Shown: positions 25,040-34,022, numbered from the stretch's first letter. The stretch: DNA of 41,158 nucleotides from Paracoccaceae bacterium (GCA_026989055.1 JALSKC010000074.1:1-41158), one strand, 5' to 3'. Numbers and translations: made by a program. Notes: generated by a model from the letters alone, not told the origin.

Positions 25040-25993
25040 TCAGGCCGAGCAGCTGGCGCCGCCGAGGACGCAGAACTTCGCGCAGTGGGGGTGGTTGAGG
25101 AAGACCTCGCCCTCGGCATCGGCCAGGCTTTCGCCCAGTTCGAATTCGGGCGAATAGGGCAGCAGCGTGCAGGCGAGAACCGCCGGCCGGGCGGCGCCCT
25201 TGCGCTTCACCACCATGCGCGAGGAGGCGCACATCACCTGATCGGGCGACTTGCCGAGAATGTCCCAGCAGGCGGTGGTGATCTCGGGCACCTCGGCCTT
25301 TGCGTCCATTTCGGGAAAGATCACCAGCCGGGACGGATCCGCGGCGTCCACCGGCCAGCCGCGGGCGCGGAACAGCGCCGCATAGCCGGCCCGGGCGCGC
25401 TCTTCGTCCGGGGCGGCGAAGCTGCGCCCGGCCACGGCCAGGGCAAAGCCGTTCTCGGCCAGCCAGTCGATTCCGGCAAGCGTGCAGTCGTAGCTGCCGG
25501 CGCCGCGCTCCCGGTCGTGCTCGGCGCGCTCCCAGTGATCCAGGGAAACCCGCAGCACCAGGCGGGCGCCGAATCTGTCGCGCAGCGCACACAGCCCCGT
25601 GCGCAGGCGCTTGCGCATCATCGGCTGCATGGCATTGGTGAGCACCAGCGCCCGGTAGCCGGCTTCGAGCGCGGCCCGGATCATGGCGATGATCTCCGGG
25701 TTCATGAAGGGTTCGCCGCCGGTAAAGCCGATCTCGCGCACCGGCCAGCCGCGGGCAACGATCTGCGCGAGGTAGTCCTGCACCTCGGCCGCCGAGATAT
25801 AGGCGAGCCGGTCGTTGGTGGGGGAGCTCTCGATATAGCAGTTGGCACAGGTGATGTTGCACAGCGTGCCGGTGTTGAACCACAGGGTCTGCGGATTGCT
25901 GAGCCGCACCGAGGCGCGCGCCTGCCCGTCGGCAGTGATCCGCGGATGTTCGAACTTGCCGTAGCGGCCGGAGGTCTGGTCGAGATCTTTCAT
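25040..25993 (-). CDS. radical SAM protein of unknown function with C-terminal cysteine cluster
   Basis: A 317-residue radical SAM enzyme. The 4Fe-4S cluster motif CNITCANC (C45, C49, C52) sits in the unusual lead WFNTGTLCNITCANCYIESS, followed by the GGEPF-type motif FTGGEPFMNPE that contacts the SAM amino group. The C-terminal third has further cysteines in TTACWD, VMCASS, LACTLL and HCAKFCVLGGASC, a spacing that suggests an auxiliary cluster of the SPASM/twitch kind. Substrate is unknown to me; I recall similar proteins across Rhodobacterales and Rhizobiales. It converges with the formamidase (14 bp apart) and is divergent from zwf, so context gives no firm clue. Confidence 0.85.
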   Translation of the reverse strand: MKDLDQTSGRYGKFEHPRITADGQARASVRLSNPQTLWFNTGTLCNITCANCYIESSPTNDRLAYISAAEVQDYLAQIVARGWPVREIGFTGGEPFMNPEIIAMIRAALEAGYRALVLTNAMQPMMRKRLRTGLCALRDRFGARLVLRVSLDHWERAEHDRERGAGSYDCTLAGIDWLAENGFALAVAGRSFAAPDEERARAGYAALFRARGWPVDAADPSRLVIFPEMDAKAEVPEITTACWDILGKSPDQVMCASSRMVVKRKGAARPAVLACTLLPYSPEFELGESLADAEGEVFLNHPHCAKFCVLGGASCSA

Positions 25994-26354
25994 GGCGGTT
26001 CCCGTTGCGCTCCGGGATCTGGTAGCCTGTCGTCGGCGTCAGGAAAACCCCCGCATTCCTTCCTGACACGGTTGTGAAAATGCTGGCGGTATCCGCGGGG
26101 CGCCTCGCCGGCGCCTCGTCGGCGGCTTGCGGAGGGGCGCAGCGGTTTCGCTTCGGGGCGGCCTTGCGGTTCCGGCTTGCCTTTCCGGAAGGATTTGTTA
26201 GCGCTAACGACGGCATGCCGGGGAAGTGCCGCGCCGACGGGCGGTGCCGGTTCCGCCCGTGTCGGGTGCTGGTGCCGGTGGTGCGATGCCGATAGAGTGG
26301 CCGGGCATGTGGCGCAGGCCAGGAGGAGGCACGGGGCCAGCAGGAGAAACGGGA
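25994..26354. other. divergent radical SAM/zwf control region
   Basis: This 361-bp spacer contains a perfect 12-bp palindrome of LacI-family type at 26197-26208. No other gene or clear sigma-70 promoter was found. In-frame upstream extension of zwf (from 26226) encodes Pro/Gly-rich sequence unlike the family and is rejected. Confidence 0.65.
26197..26208. promoter_or_regulatory. LacI-type operator upstream of zwf
   Basis: GTTAGCGCTAAC is a perfect palindrome with the central CG typical of LacI-family operators, preceded by T. It lies 146 bp before the zwf start. In Rhodobacter sphaeroides the LacI-family regulator CceR controls Entner-Doudoroff and related genes, and a TTAGCGCTAA-like motif fits my recollection of its site. 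Assignment to CceR is inference. Confidence 0.65.
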
Positions 26355-27803
26355 ATGGTTTCACGCATCATACCGGTGGCCAGCTTCGATCTGGTGATCT
26401 TCGGCGGCACCGGCGATCTGGCCCGGCGCAAGATCCTTCCGGCGCTTTACCGGCGTTTTCTGGCCGGGCAGATGCCGGCCGATGCGCAGCTGATCGGGGC
26501 GGCGCGCTCGCCGCTCGACGATGCCGGCTATCGTACGCTGGCGCGGGAAGCGATCGTCGAGTTCGGGGGGGAGCAGGCCGGGGAAAGGAGGCTCGATGCC
26601 TTCCTGGGGCTGCTCCGCTACGTGACGCTCGATGCCCGGGGCGATTCCGGCTGGGATGCGCTGAAGCGCCTGATCCGTCCGGACCGGGTGCAGGCCTTCT
26701 ACTTTTCGGTCGGGCCGGGGCTGTTCGGCGCCCTCGCCGAACGGCTGCACGGATACGGGATAGCCGGGCCCCGGGCGCGGATCGTGGTGGAAAAGCCCTT
26801 CGGCCACGATCTGGCCAGCGCGCGGGCGCTGAACGCGACCCTGGCCGAGCACTTCCGCGAGGCCCAGATCTACCGGATCGACCACTACCTGGGCAAGGAA
26901 ACGGTGCAGAACCTGATGGCCGTTCGCTTTGCCAATATCCTGTTCGAACCGCTCTGGAATTCCCAGTTCGTCGATCACATCCAGATCACCGTTGCCGAAA
27001 CCGTGGGCGTGGGCGGGCGCGGCGCCTATTACGACAGGGCCGGCGCCATGCGCGACATGGTGCAGAACCATCTGATGCAGCTGCTCTGCCTGATCGCGAT
27101 GGAACCGCCCTCGCGCTTCGAACCGGATGCGGTGCGTGACGAGAAGCTCAAGGTGATCCGGGCGCTGGAGGAGGTGGCGCCGCATCACATCGTGCGCGGC
27201 CAGTATGCGCGCCGCGGCGACGTGCCCTCCTACCGCGAGGATGTGGACGATGCGCGCTCGACGACCGAAAGCTTCATTGCCCTGAAGTGCCACGTGTCCA
27301 ACTGGCGCTGGGCGGGCACGCCCTTCTACCTGCGCACCGGCAAGAGGCTCAGGGCACGGGTGAGCGAGATCGCGGTGATCTTCAAGGACGCGCCGCATCT
27401 GATCTTCGGCCAGGAGGCCGGGCGCCACTGCAACACGCTCTCGATCCGCCTGCAACCTGATGAGGGGATGACGCTCCAGGTCACGATCAAGGAGCCCGGG
27501 CCGGGCGGAATGCGGCTGATCGACGTTCCCCTCGACATGACATTTGCCGAGGCGCTCGGCGATCAGGTAGAAGATGTTCCGGAGGCCTATGAACGGCTGA
27601 TCATGGATGTCATGCGGGGCGATCAGACGCTGTTCATGCGCGGTGACGAGGTCGAGGCCGCCTGGGCCTGGACGGATCCGGTCATCGCCGGCTGGGAAGG
27701 GCGCGGCGATGTGCCCAAGCCCTACGAGGCAGGCAGTTCGGGGCCGGAGGATGCGCTGATGCTGATGCATCGCGACGGGCGCCGCTGGCGGGAGATCAGG
27801 TGA
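26355..27803 (+). CDS. zwf: glucose-6-phosphate dehydrogenase Zwf
   Basis: Zwf oxidises glucose 6-phosphate to 6-phosphogluconolactone with NADP, feeding the Entner-Doudoroff and pentose phosphate routes. The 482-residue protein has the nucleotide-binding GGTGDLARRK (17-26), EKPFGHDL, the active-site RIDHYLGKE (175-183) and FANILFEPLWNS. Length is normal. ATG 26355 has the AGGAGAAACGGGA site. It overlaps pgl by one base (TGATG), so zwf-pgl-pgi form a coupled operon under the palindrome at 26197. Confidence 0.97.
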   Translation: MVSRIIPVASFDLVIFGGTGDLARRKILPALYRRFLAGQMPADAQLIGAARSPLDDAGYRTLAREAIVEFGGEQAGERRLDAFLGLLRYVTLDARGDSGWDALKRLIRPDRVQAFYFSVGPGLFGALAERLHGYGIAGPRARIVVEKPFGHDLASARALNATLAEHFREAQIYRIDHYLGKETVQNLMAVRFANILFEPLWNSQFVDHIQITVAETVGVGGRGAYYDRAGAMRDMVQNHLMQLLCLIAMEPPSRFEPDAVRDEKLKVIRALEEVAPHHIVRGQYARRGDVPSYREDVDDARSTTESFIALKCHVSNWRWAGTPFYLRTGKRLRARVSEIAVIFKDAPHLIFGQEAGRHCNTLSIRLQPDEGMTLQVTIKEPGPGGMRLIDVPLDMTFAEALGDQVEDVPEAYERLIMDVMRGDQTLFMRGDEVEAAWAWTDPVIAGWEGRGDVPKPYEAGSSGPEDALMLMHRDGRRWREIR

Positions 27804-28477
27804 TGGAGTTCAGGGAATATGCCGACCGGGACATGCTCCAGCTGGGGCTGGCCGGGGTGCTGGCCGGCGCGCTGACGCTGGCGCTCCAGCAACGCGAGCA
27901 GGTGCTGTTCGCGGTGGCGGGGGGCGAAACGCCCGGGCCGGTATTCGACTCGCTCTGCGCGGTCGCTCTGGAATGGGAGCGGGTGACGGTCCTGCCCACC
28001 GACGAGCGCTGGGTGGGCGGGGACTCGCCCCGCTCCAATGCGCGGATGATCGGCGAGCGTCTGCTGGTGGAACGCGCCGCCCGCGCGCGCTTCCTGCCGC
28101 TTCACACCGGCGATCCGAGCCCCGAGGAGGGCTTCGGCAAGCTGTGCGAAGCGGTCGAACCGCTGCTGCCGGTTTCCGTGCTGCTGCTGGGGATGGGGGC
28201 AGACATGCATGTGGCCTCGCTGTTTCCCGGCTGTCCCAACCTGGCCGCGGCGCTGCACGAGGATGCCCCCGCCGTGCTGGCGATGCGCCCGCCCGCGCAG
28301 CCCGAACCGCGGGTGACGCTCAGCGCGCCGGTGCTCAACGGGGCGATGTCCAAGCACCTGCTGATCACCGGCCGGGAAAAGCGCGCGGCGCTGGATGAAG
28401 CTCTGCGGATCGGCGACCCCCTGCGTGCACCGGTGCTGGCGGTGCTCGGAGGGATGACGGTGCACTGGGCACCATGA
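27803..28477 (+). CDS. pgl: 6-phosphogluconolactonase Pgl
   Basis: Hydrolyses the lactone made by Zwf to 6-phosphogluconate. The 224-residue protein belongs to the DevB/SOL family and shows AGGETPGPVF (phosphate loop), TDERWVGGDSPRSNARM, and LGMGADMHVASLFPG. The last motif reads ADMH where most members have DGHT; the family His is kept. The start is ATG 27803, overlapping the zwf stop; an in-frame GTG three bases upstream is less likely. The end overlaps pgi by four bases. Confidence 0.93.
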   Translation: MEFREYADRDMLQLGLAGVLAGALTLALQQREQVLFAVAGGETPGPVFDSLCAVALEWERVTVLPTDERWVGGDSPRSNARMIGERLLVERAARARFLPLHTGDPSPEEGFGKLCEAVEPLLPVSVLLLGMGADMHVASLFPGCPNLAAALHEDAPAVLAMRPPAQPEPRVTLSAPVLNGAMSKHLLITGREKRAALDEALRIGDPLRAPVLAVLGGMTVHWAP

Positions 28478-30162
28478 GCGGCGCGCCCGAGAGGATCGAG
28501 AGGATCTGGCAGGCGCTCGAGGCGCATGGCGAGGCATGCCGCGGCCGTCCGATCGCCTCCCTGTTCGAGAAAGGCCCCCGCGCGCGCGACTTCTCGGTGC
28601 GCGCCGGGGGGATGCTGCTGGATTATTCGCGCACGAACATCGACGCACAGGCGCGTGCCCTGCTGATCGACCTGGTCGAGGCCGCCGGGCTGGCCGAGCG
28701 GCGCGAGGCGATGTTCTCGGGCGGGAAGATCAACGAAACCGAAGCGCGCCCGGCCCTGCACACGGCGCTGCGCAACCTCGACGGCGGCCCGGTGCGGGTG
28801 GACGGCCAGGATGTGATGCCCGGCGTGCGCGAGGCCCTGGCGCGGATGCGCGCCTTCGCCGAGGGCGTGCGCGCGGGCGAGATCCGCCCCCCCGGCGGCG
28901 GGCCCTTCACCGATGTGGTCAACATCGGCATCGGCGGCTCGCACCTGGGGCCCGAGATGGCCTGCCGCGCGCTGGCGCCCTGTGCCGACGGGCCGCGGGT
29001 GCATTTCATCTCCAACGTGGACGGGGCGGATGCCACGGACGTTCTGGCCCGGCTCGATCCGCGCGCGACCCTGGTGATCGTGGCTTCCAAGACGTTCACC
29101 ACCGTCGAGACGATGACGAATGCCGCCACCGCCCGCAACTGGCTGGCCGCCACCGTGGGGGCCGACCGGGTGGGGGAACATCTGGCAGCGGTCTCCTCGG
29201 CCACCGGGCGCACCGCCGCGTGGGGCATCGCCCCCTCCCGCGTCTTCGGCTTTGCCGACTGGGTGGGGGGGCGTTATTCGCTCTGGGGGCCGGTCGGGCT
29301 GAGCCTGATGCTGGCCATCGGTGCGGAGCGCTTCGAGGAATTCCTGCGCGGCGGGCAGGAGATGGACAACCATTTCCGCACCGCCCCCTGGGTGGAAAAC
29401 ATGCCGGTGATGCTGGCGCTGGTCGGGATCTGGCACAACCAGATCCTCGGCCACGCCACCCGCGCCGTGCTGCCCTACGATCAGCGCCTGTCCCGGCTGC
29501 CGGCCTATCTCCAGCAGCTGGAGATGGAGAGCAACGGCAAGCGCGTGGCCATGGACGGCCATGCGCTGGAGCGCCACTCCGGCCCCATCGTCTGGGGCGA
29601 GCCGGGCACCAATGGCCAGCACGCCTTCTTCCAGTTGCTGCATCAGGGCACGCGGGTGGTGCCGTGCGAGTTCCTGCTGGCGGCGGAGGGCCACGAGCCC
29701 GATCTGGCCCATCACCACCGGCTGCTGGTGGCCAATTGCCTGGCCCAGGCCGAGGCGCTGATGCGGGGCCGTTCCTTGGAGGAGGCGCGGGCGCTGCTGG
29801 CGGCGCAGGGGCTGGAAGGCGCCGCGCTGGAGCGCCAGGCCCGCCACCGGGCCTTCCCCGGCAATCGCCCCTCGACGATGCTTCTCTACCGCAGGCTCAC
29901 CCCGCATGCGCTGGGCCGGATCATCGCGCTTTACGAACACCGGGTGTTCACCGAAGGGGTGATTCTGGGGATCAACTCCTTCGACCAGTGGGGGGTGGAG
30001 CTGGGCAAGGAACTGGCCGGGGAGCTGGAGCCGGTGGTGGCAGGTGAGCAACCGCCCGAGGGCCGCGACGAGGCCACGCGGATGGCGCTGGCCTTCCTGG
30101 GCGAAGGGGCGCGCACGGAGCCCCCGCGCGCGGCGGATCGCCCGGCGGCGCCCGGGGGCTGA
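28474..30162 (+). CDS. pgi: glucose-6-phosphate isomerase Pgi
   Basis: Interconverts glucose 6-phosphate and fructose 6-phosphate. The 562-residue protein has NIGIGGSHLGPEMA, SKTFTTVETMTNA, the GGRYSLWGPVGLS signature, MESNGK, GEPGTNGQHAFFQL with the catalytic residues, and the C-terminal GINSFDQWGVELGKEL signature. The tail after residue 530 is Pro/Arg/Gly-rich and not conserved. ATG 28474 overlaps the pgl stop (ATGA). With zwf and pgl it links gluconeogenic fructose 6-phosphate to the Entner-Doudoroff entry. Confidence 0.97.
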   Translation: MSGAPERIERIWQALEAHGEACRGRPIASLFEKGPRARDFSVRAGGMLLDYSRTNIDAQARALLIDLVEAAGLAERREAMFSGGKINETEARPALHTALRNLDGGPVRVDGQDVMPGVREALARMRAFAEGVRAGEIRPPGGGPFTDVVNIGIGGSHLGPEMACRALAPCADGPRVHFISNVDGADATDVLARLDPRATLVIVASKTFTTVETMTNAATARNWLAATVGADRVGEHLAAVSSATGRTAAWGIAPSRVFGFADWVGGRYSLWGPVGLSLMLAIGAERFEEFLRGGQEMDNHFRTAPWVENMPVMLALVGIWHNQILGHATRAVLPYDQRLSRLPAYLQQLEMESNGKRVAMDGHALERHSGPIVWGEPGTNGQHAFFQLLHQGTRVVPCEFLLAAEGHEPDLAHHHRLLVANCLAQAEALMRGRSLEEARALLAAQGLEGAALERQARHRAFPGNRPSTMLLYRRLTPHALGRIIALYEHRVFTEGVILGINSFDQWGVELGKELAGELEPVVAGEQPPEGRDEATRMALAFLGEGARTEPPRAADRPAAPGG

Positions 30163-30314
30163 CGGGCAGGCGGCAGCGACATCGCAGGATCGCCAGCCAG
30201 CGGTGGCGGCAGGGCAGGGACAGGAACGCAGGGGCAGGAGCGGCAGCGATGGCCGGAGGGGCATTCGCGAAGGCCGGACGCGGCAGGGCGGCAGAAGAGG
30301 CGGAGAGGGGGTGC

Positions 30315-30388
30315 TGGAGCGGGTGAAGGGAATCGAACCCTCGTCGTCAGCTTGGGAAGCTGCTGCTCTACCATTGAGCTACACCCGC
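30315..30388 (-). tRNA. tRNA-Gly, anticodon CCC
   Basis: On the minus strand the 74 bases fold as a full cloverleaf: acceptor GCGGGTG pairs with CACCCGC, the D arm is GCTC/GAGC, the anticodon loop is TTCCCAA (anticodon CCC), the T arm is GAGGG-TTCGATT-CCCTT, and the gene-encoded end is TCCA. The sequence closely resembles E. coli glyU. The first anticodon-stem pair is a G-A mismatch. Confidence 0.95.
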
Positions 30389-30551
30389 GGGCAGGCGATG
30401 GGTAATGCGCAAGCCCGCCCGGGTCAAGAGGCGTGATGGCGGTGCGGCCGGGGCAGCGGCGGGGCGTCCGCCTCCCCGCCCGGAGAGCCGGAGCGCTTCC
30501 GTTGCGGATTTTCCCGAAACGCTCCCCGAAAAGGCGCCGGCCCGGCGAGGG

Positions 30552-32591
30552 TCAGCCGCGCCGGCGCCGGCGGCGCCGGTTGCCCTGTTCGGTGCCGGTG
30601 TTGAAGTGCACCTCGGGCAGGGAGACCGCCTTGCGCAGGCAGGGAAACGGGTCGGTGGCATGGGGGATGGCGTTGGCGGCCACGAAATGTTCCTGAAAGC
30701 GCGGCTCGATGGCGGTTTCCACCTTGGTGATGGCGCGCACGCGGGTCTCGATCTCGCGCCGCGCGGCCACCGAGCACAGGGCGATGCGCGCCCCGGTGCC
30801 GGCCGCATTGCCCGCCGAGGAGACCTTCTCCAGCGGCACATCGGGGATCATGCCCAGCACCATCGCGTGCCGGGGCGAGATGTGGGCCCCGAAGGCGCCG
30901 GCCAGCACCACGCGCTCCACCTTTTCCACGCCCATCTCGTCCATCAGCAGCCGCGCGCCGGCGTAAAGCGCCGACTTGGCCAGCTGGATGGCACGGATGT
31001 CGCCCTGGGTAACGGCGATCTTCGGCCCCCCCGCGGCGGTGCCGTCATGCAGCAGGTAGGCATGGGTGCGCCCCTCGGGCTGGCAGCGCCAAGTGCCGGT
31101 CTGTCTGGGCGAGCCGATCAGCCCCGAGGCATCGACGATGCCGGCCATGCGCATCTCGGCCACCGCCTCGATGATCCCCGAGCCGCAGATGCCCGTCACC
31201 CCGGTGGCGGCGGTGGCCTCGGCAAAGCCCTCCTCGTCGGACCACAGTTCGCAGCCGATGACGCGAAAGCGCGGTTCCTTCGTCTGCGGGTCGATCTCGA
31301 CGCGCTCGATGGCGCCGGGGGCGGCGCGCTGGCCGGCCGAGATCTGCGCCCCCTCGAAGGCCGGCCCGGTGGGCGAGGAGCAGGCCAGCACCCGCTCGCG
31401 GTTGCCCAGCAGGATTTCGGCATTGGTGCCCACATCGACCACCAGCGTCAGCTCGTCGCCGTTCCACGGCTGTTCGGAAAGGGCCACGGCGGCGGCATCG
31501 GCGCCCACGTGGCCGGCGATGCAGGGCAGGATGTAGGCCCGGGCCGCGGGGTTGATCGTGCTCAGCCCCAGATCCGCCGCATCGAGCGAGAGCGCATCCG
31601 AGGCGGCCAGCGCGAAGGGGGCCTGGCCCAGCTCCACCGGATCGATGCCGAGGAGCAGATGGTGCATCACCGGGTTGCCCACCAGCACGCATTCCACGAT
31701 CCGCGCCGGGTCCTCTCCCGCCTCGCGGGCCACCTCGCGGGCCAGCCCGGCCAGCGCCTCGCGCACCGCGGCAGTCATCTCGGCCGCGCCGCCGGGGTTC
31801 ATCATCGCGTAGGAGACCCGGCTCATCAGGTCCTCGCCGAAGCGGATCTGCGGGTTCATCACCCCGCCCGAGGCCAGCACCGCGCCGTCGGCCAGATCGC
31901 ACAGATGCGCCGCGATGGTGGTGGAGCCCAGATCGATTGCCAGCCCCATGAGCCGGCCCTCGAACAGCCCGGGCCAGATGTCGAGGATGCGCGGGGCCCG
32001 ATCATGGTTGCCCCGGTGCAGGGCCACCGTCACCGCCCAGTCGCCCTTGCGCAGGGCCGGCTGCAGCCTGTGCAGCACCGGCAGCGGAACCTCCGGCGCC
32101 TCGATCTGCCATTGCTGCTCAAGCGCGTCGTGCAGCCGCTGCAGATCTCCCGAAGGATCGTGCATGTCGGGCTCGGCCACCTCGACGTAGAGCAGCCGGG
32201 TGGCCGGATCCATGGTGATCTCGCGCGCTTCGGCGCGCTTGCGCACCACCTGCCTGTGCAGCTGGCTTTCGGGGGGCACGTCGATCACAACGTCGCCCAT
32301 GATCCGGGCCTGGCATCCCAGCCGCCGGCCCGGGCGGAGGCCGCGGATGCGGTCGTAGCGGGCCTCGACCTCGTTGAAGGGGGAAAGCGCGTCCTCGTCC
32401 ACCTTCACCCCGTGCTTGGGGAAATCTCCGAAGGCGGGGCTGACCTGGCAGCGCGAGCAGATCCCCCGCCCGCCGCAGACCGAATCGAGATCGACCCCGA
32501 GCCGGCGCGCCGCCTCCAGCACCGGGGTGCCGGCGGGCACGCGCCCGCGCCGGCCCGAGGGGGTGAATATCACGAGAGGATCCTGTGCCAT
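30552..32591 (-). CDS. ASKHA-domain ferredoxin protein, corrinoid reactivation (RamA/RACo-like, DUF4445)
   Basis: Predicted to reduce inactive Co(II) corrinoid to Co(I) so that a B12-dependent methyltransferase can work, using ATP and an iron-sulfur cluster. The 679-residue protein begins with a plant-type [2Fe-2S] ferredoxin domain (C39-X5-C45-X2-C48-X44-C93), then a linker, then an actin-like ATPase core starting at GLAIDLGSTTIAAHLCD (about 220) with VVDVGTNAEILLG and GICGSGIIEAVAEM, ending before a C-terminal run of seven Arg (GNRRRRRRRG). MAQDPL at 32591 is the start; upstream in-frame residues are not family-like. It lies 1.4 kb from the methyltransferase it probably serves. Confidence 0.88.
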   Translation of the reverse strand: MAQDPLVIFTPSGRRGRVPAGTPVLEAARRLGVDLDSVCGGRGICSRCQVSPAFGDFPKHGVKVDEDALSPFNEVEARYDRIRGLRPGRRLGCQARIMGDVVIDVPPESQLHRQVVRKRAEAREITMDPATRLLYVEVAEPDMHDPSGDLQRLHDALEQQWQIEAPEVPLPVLHRLQPALRKGDWAVTVALHRGNHDRAPRILDIWPGLFEGRLMGLAIDLGSTTIAAHLCDLADGAVLASGGVMNPQIRFGEDLMSRVSYAMMNPGGAAEMTAAVREALAGLAREVAREAGEDPARIVECVLVGNPVMHHLLLGIDPVELGQAPFALAASDALSLDAADLGLSTINPAARAYILPCIAGHVGADAAAVALSEQPWNGDELTLVVDVGTNAEILLGNRERVLACSSPTGPAFEGAQISAGQRAAPGAIERVEIDPQTKEPRFRVIGCELWSDEEGFAEATAATGVTGICGSGIIEAVAEMRMAGIVDASGLIGSPRQTGTWRCQPEGRTHAYLLHDGTAAGGPKIAVTQGDIRAIQLAKSALYAGARLLMDEMGVEKVERVVLAGAFGAHISPRHAMVLGMIPDVPLEKVSSAGNAAGTGARIALCSVAARREIETRVRAITKVETAIEPRFQEHFVAANAIPHATDPFPCLRKAVSLPEVHFNTGTEQGNRRRRRRRG

Positions 32592-32714
32592 CGGGGCAGT
32601 CCATCGCTTGTGCGGGCCATCGCTTGTGCGGGCGGACCATAGCGCATGGGGCGCGGGGGGAAAGGCCCGGGGCGGCAGTTTCCGGCAGGAAGGCGGCATT
32701 TCCCGCCGGCGGCT

Positions 32715-33077
32715 TCAGGAATCGCGCGATCCCCAGCGGCAGCGGTCGAACGCGGCGTATTCGAGCATCCGCTCGATCCTGCCGGAGGGAACGATGCGCG
32801 AGCAGCCTTCGAAGCCTTCGGCGTCCTCGAAGACCGAGACGATGCCGTCGGCGGCCGCGGTGCCCGTGGCGCAGAGCGTCTCACCGGGGGCCAGCTCGGC
32901 CAGCTGGCGGGCGCCCTCGCGGGTTTCGGTGGCAAAGAGGTGCATCTTGTCCGAGGCGTTGACGATGCAGAACCCGCCCGCCGCCGTCGCTTCCTCCGGC
33001 GCTTGCGGCCCTTCCTGCGCCCACAGGGGCAGGGCGGGCAGGGTGGCGAGCAGCGCCGTCAGTGCAAGGGGCTTCAT
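32715..33077 (-). CDS. small exported protein with four cysteines, function unknown
   Basis: A 120-residue protein with a signal peptide (MKPLALTALLATLPALPLWAQ). The mature part has four Cys in FCIVN, LCATG, GCSRIV and RCRWG, enough for two disulfides, and no membrane helix. I do not recognise a named family. The ATG at 33077 has a strong GGAGAAGGAG site, which decides the start over an in-frame upstream ATG (33158). It is on the same strand as the ASKHA gene, 123 bp upstream of it, and divergent from the P460-like cytochrome. Confidence 0.75.
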   Translation of the reverse strand: MKPLALTALLATLPALPLWAQEGPQAPEEATAAGGFCIVNASDKMHLFATETREGARQLAELAPGETLCATGTAAADGIVSVFEDAEGFEGCSRIVPSGRIERMLEYAAFDRCRWGSRDS

Positions 33078-33278
33078 CTCCTTCTCCGGTTCTTTCCCGC
33101 CCGGGTCCGGGGCGAATATTGCGGCCTGCGCGCGGGCCGTCCACTCACGCTTCTTCACGATCCGCTCGCGGCAATGTCAGGACGAATTGAAGCGGCTGCC
33201 GGGCCGGATGGAGTAGAGTGGGGAGGCCATGCGGCTCGTGAGCCTGCGAAAGCCGGTGAACGACGAAAGACCACAGGC

Positions 33279-33301
33279 GAAAGGCACGAAAGGCACGAAA
33301 G
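33279..33301. repeat. 9-bp tandem repeat, 2.6 copies, in the P460 leader
   Basis: GAAAGGCAC occurs at 33279-33287 and 33288-33296 and begins again at 33297. It is 16 bases upstream of the start codon of the cytochrome gene, close to its ribosome site. Confidence 0.85.
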
Positions 33302-33316
33302 ACAGTGGAGAAAAGG

Positions 33317-33871
33317 ATGAAAAAGCTGATCGCGGGCGGAATCGTCGCCCTCGGGTTCGCCGGCGCGCCCCTGATGGCGCCGGCCCAGGACGCGCCTTTC
33401 GGCACGGCCGAAGACATCGAATATGCCGCGCTCCTGTGGGAGGCGATGGAGGCAGCCCGCCTGGTGGGAGAGCAGGCTGTCATGTCCACTCCCTATGACG
33501 GGGCGCCGCCGCACGGGATGATGCTGGAGACCTTCTATGCCACGGCCACCGTGAACGGCCATTCCGGCACGCTGATCGTCAAGCGCAACTACGGGCCCGA
33601 GGGGGTGGACGCCGAGGCGATCCTGGCCGCGCCCGAAAGGCATCTGGGGGCCGTCACCGTCATGTTCCGGCGCGAGAAGGGATACGACCCGGACAACATG
33701 GACTGGTTCTGGGTCAAGTATCTGCCCGACGGCACGCTGGACAGAAACCCCAAGGGGGTTGCGCTTGCCGGGCGGGTGGCCAAGGGGGCCGACAAGGGCT
33801 GCATCGCCTGCCACTCGAACGAGGCGGACTACATCTTCACCACCGATGCGATCGGCACGATGATGCAGTGA
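33317..33871 (+). CDS. periplasmic cytochrome P460-like protein
   Basis: A 184-residue exported protein with a signal peptide (KKLIAGGIVALGFAGAPLMA, cleavage probably after APAQ) and a single c-type heme motif CIACH near the C terminus (162-166) followed by SNEADYIFT. The body has DWFWVKYLPDGT and GRVAKGADKG, resembling the cytochrome P460 fold, whose members oxidise hydroxylamine or bind small nitrogen ligands, though many homologues are uncharacterised. The P460 heme-Lys crosslink cannot be judged by eye. ATG 33317 is preferred over a GTG 12 bases upstream because of its AAAGG site. Heme attachment would need CcmE/F/H from this window. Confidence 0.75.
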   Translation: MKKLIAGGIVALGFAGAPLMAPAQDAPFGTAEDIEYAALLWEAMEAARLVGEQAVMSTPYDGAPPHGMMLETFYATATVNGHSGTLIVKRNYGPEGVDAEAILAAPERHLGAVTVMFRREKGYDPDNMDWFWVKYLPDGTLDRNPKGVALAGRVAKGADKGCIACHSNEADYIFTTDAIGTMMQ

Positions 33872-33888
33872 ACACGATGATGCAGTGA
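33855..33888. repeat. 17-bp tandem duplication over the P460 stop codon
   Basis: Units 33855-33871 and 33872-33888 (CACGATGATGCAGTGA core) differ at one base. The stop TGA of the cytochrome ends the first unit; the second is untranslated. Confidence 0.93.
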
Positions 33889-34022
33889 AGGCGGGTGCGG
33901 CAAAGAGGCCACAGGCCATCCGCCGCCGCCGCATCCGGCTGCACCGGCAGACAAAGGCCGACGGTGCCGACGGTGGATGCCGCCCCCCGCCCTCGGCCGG
34001 TTGCCCGGTCCGTTTCCGGGGT

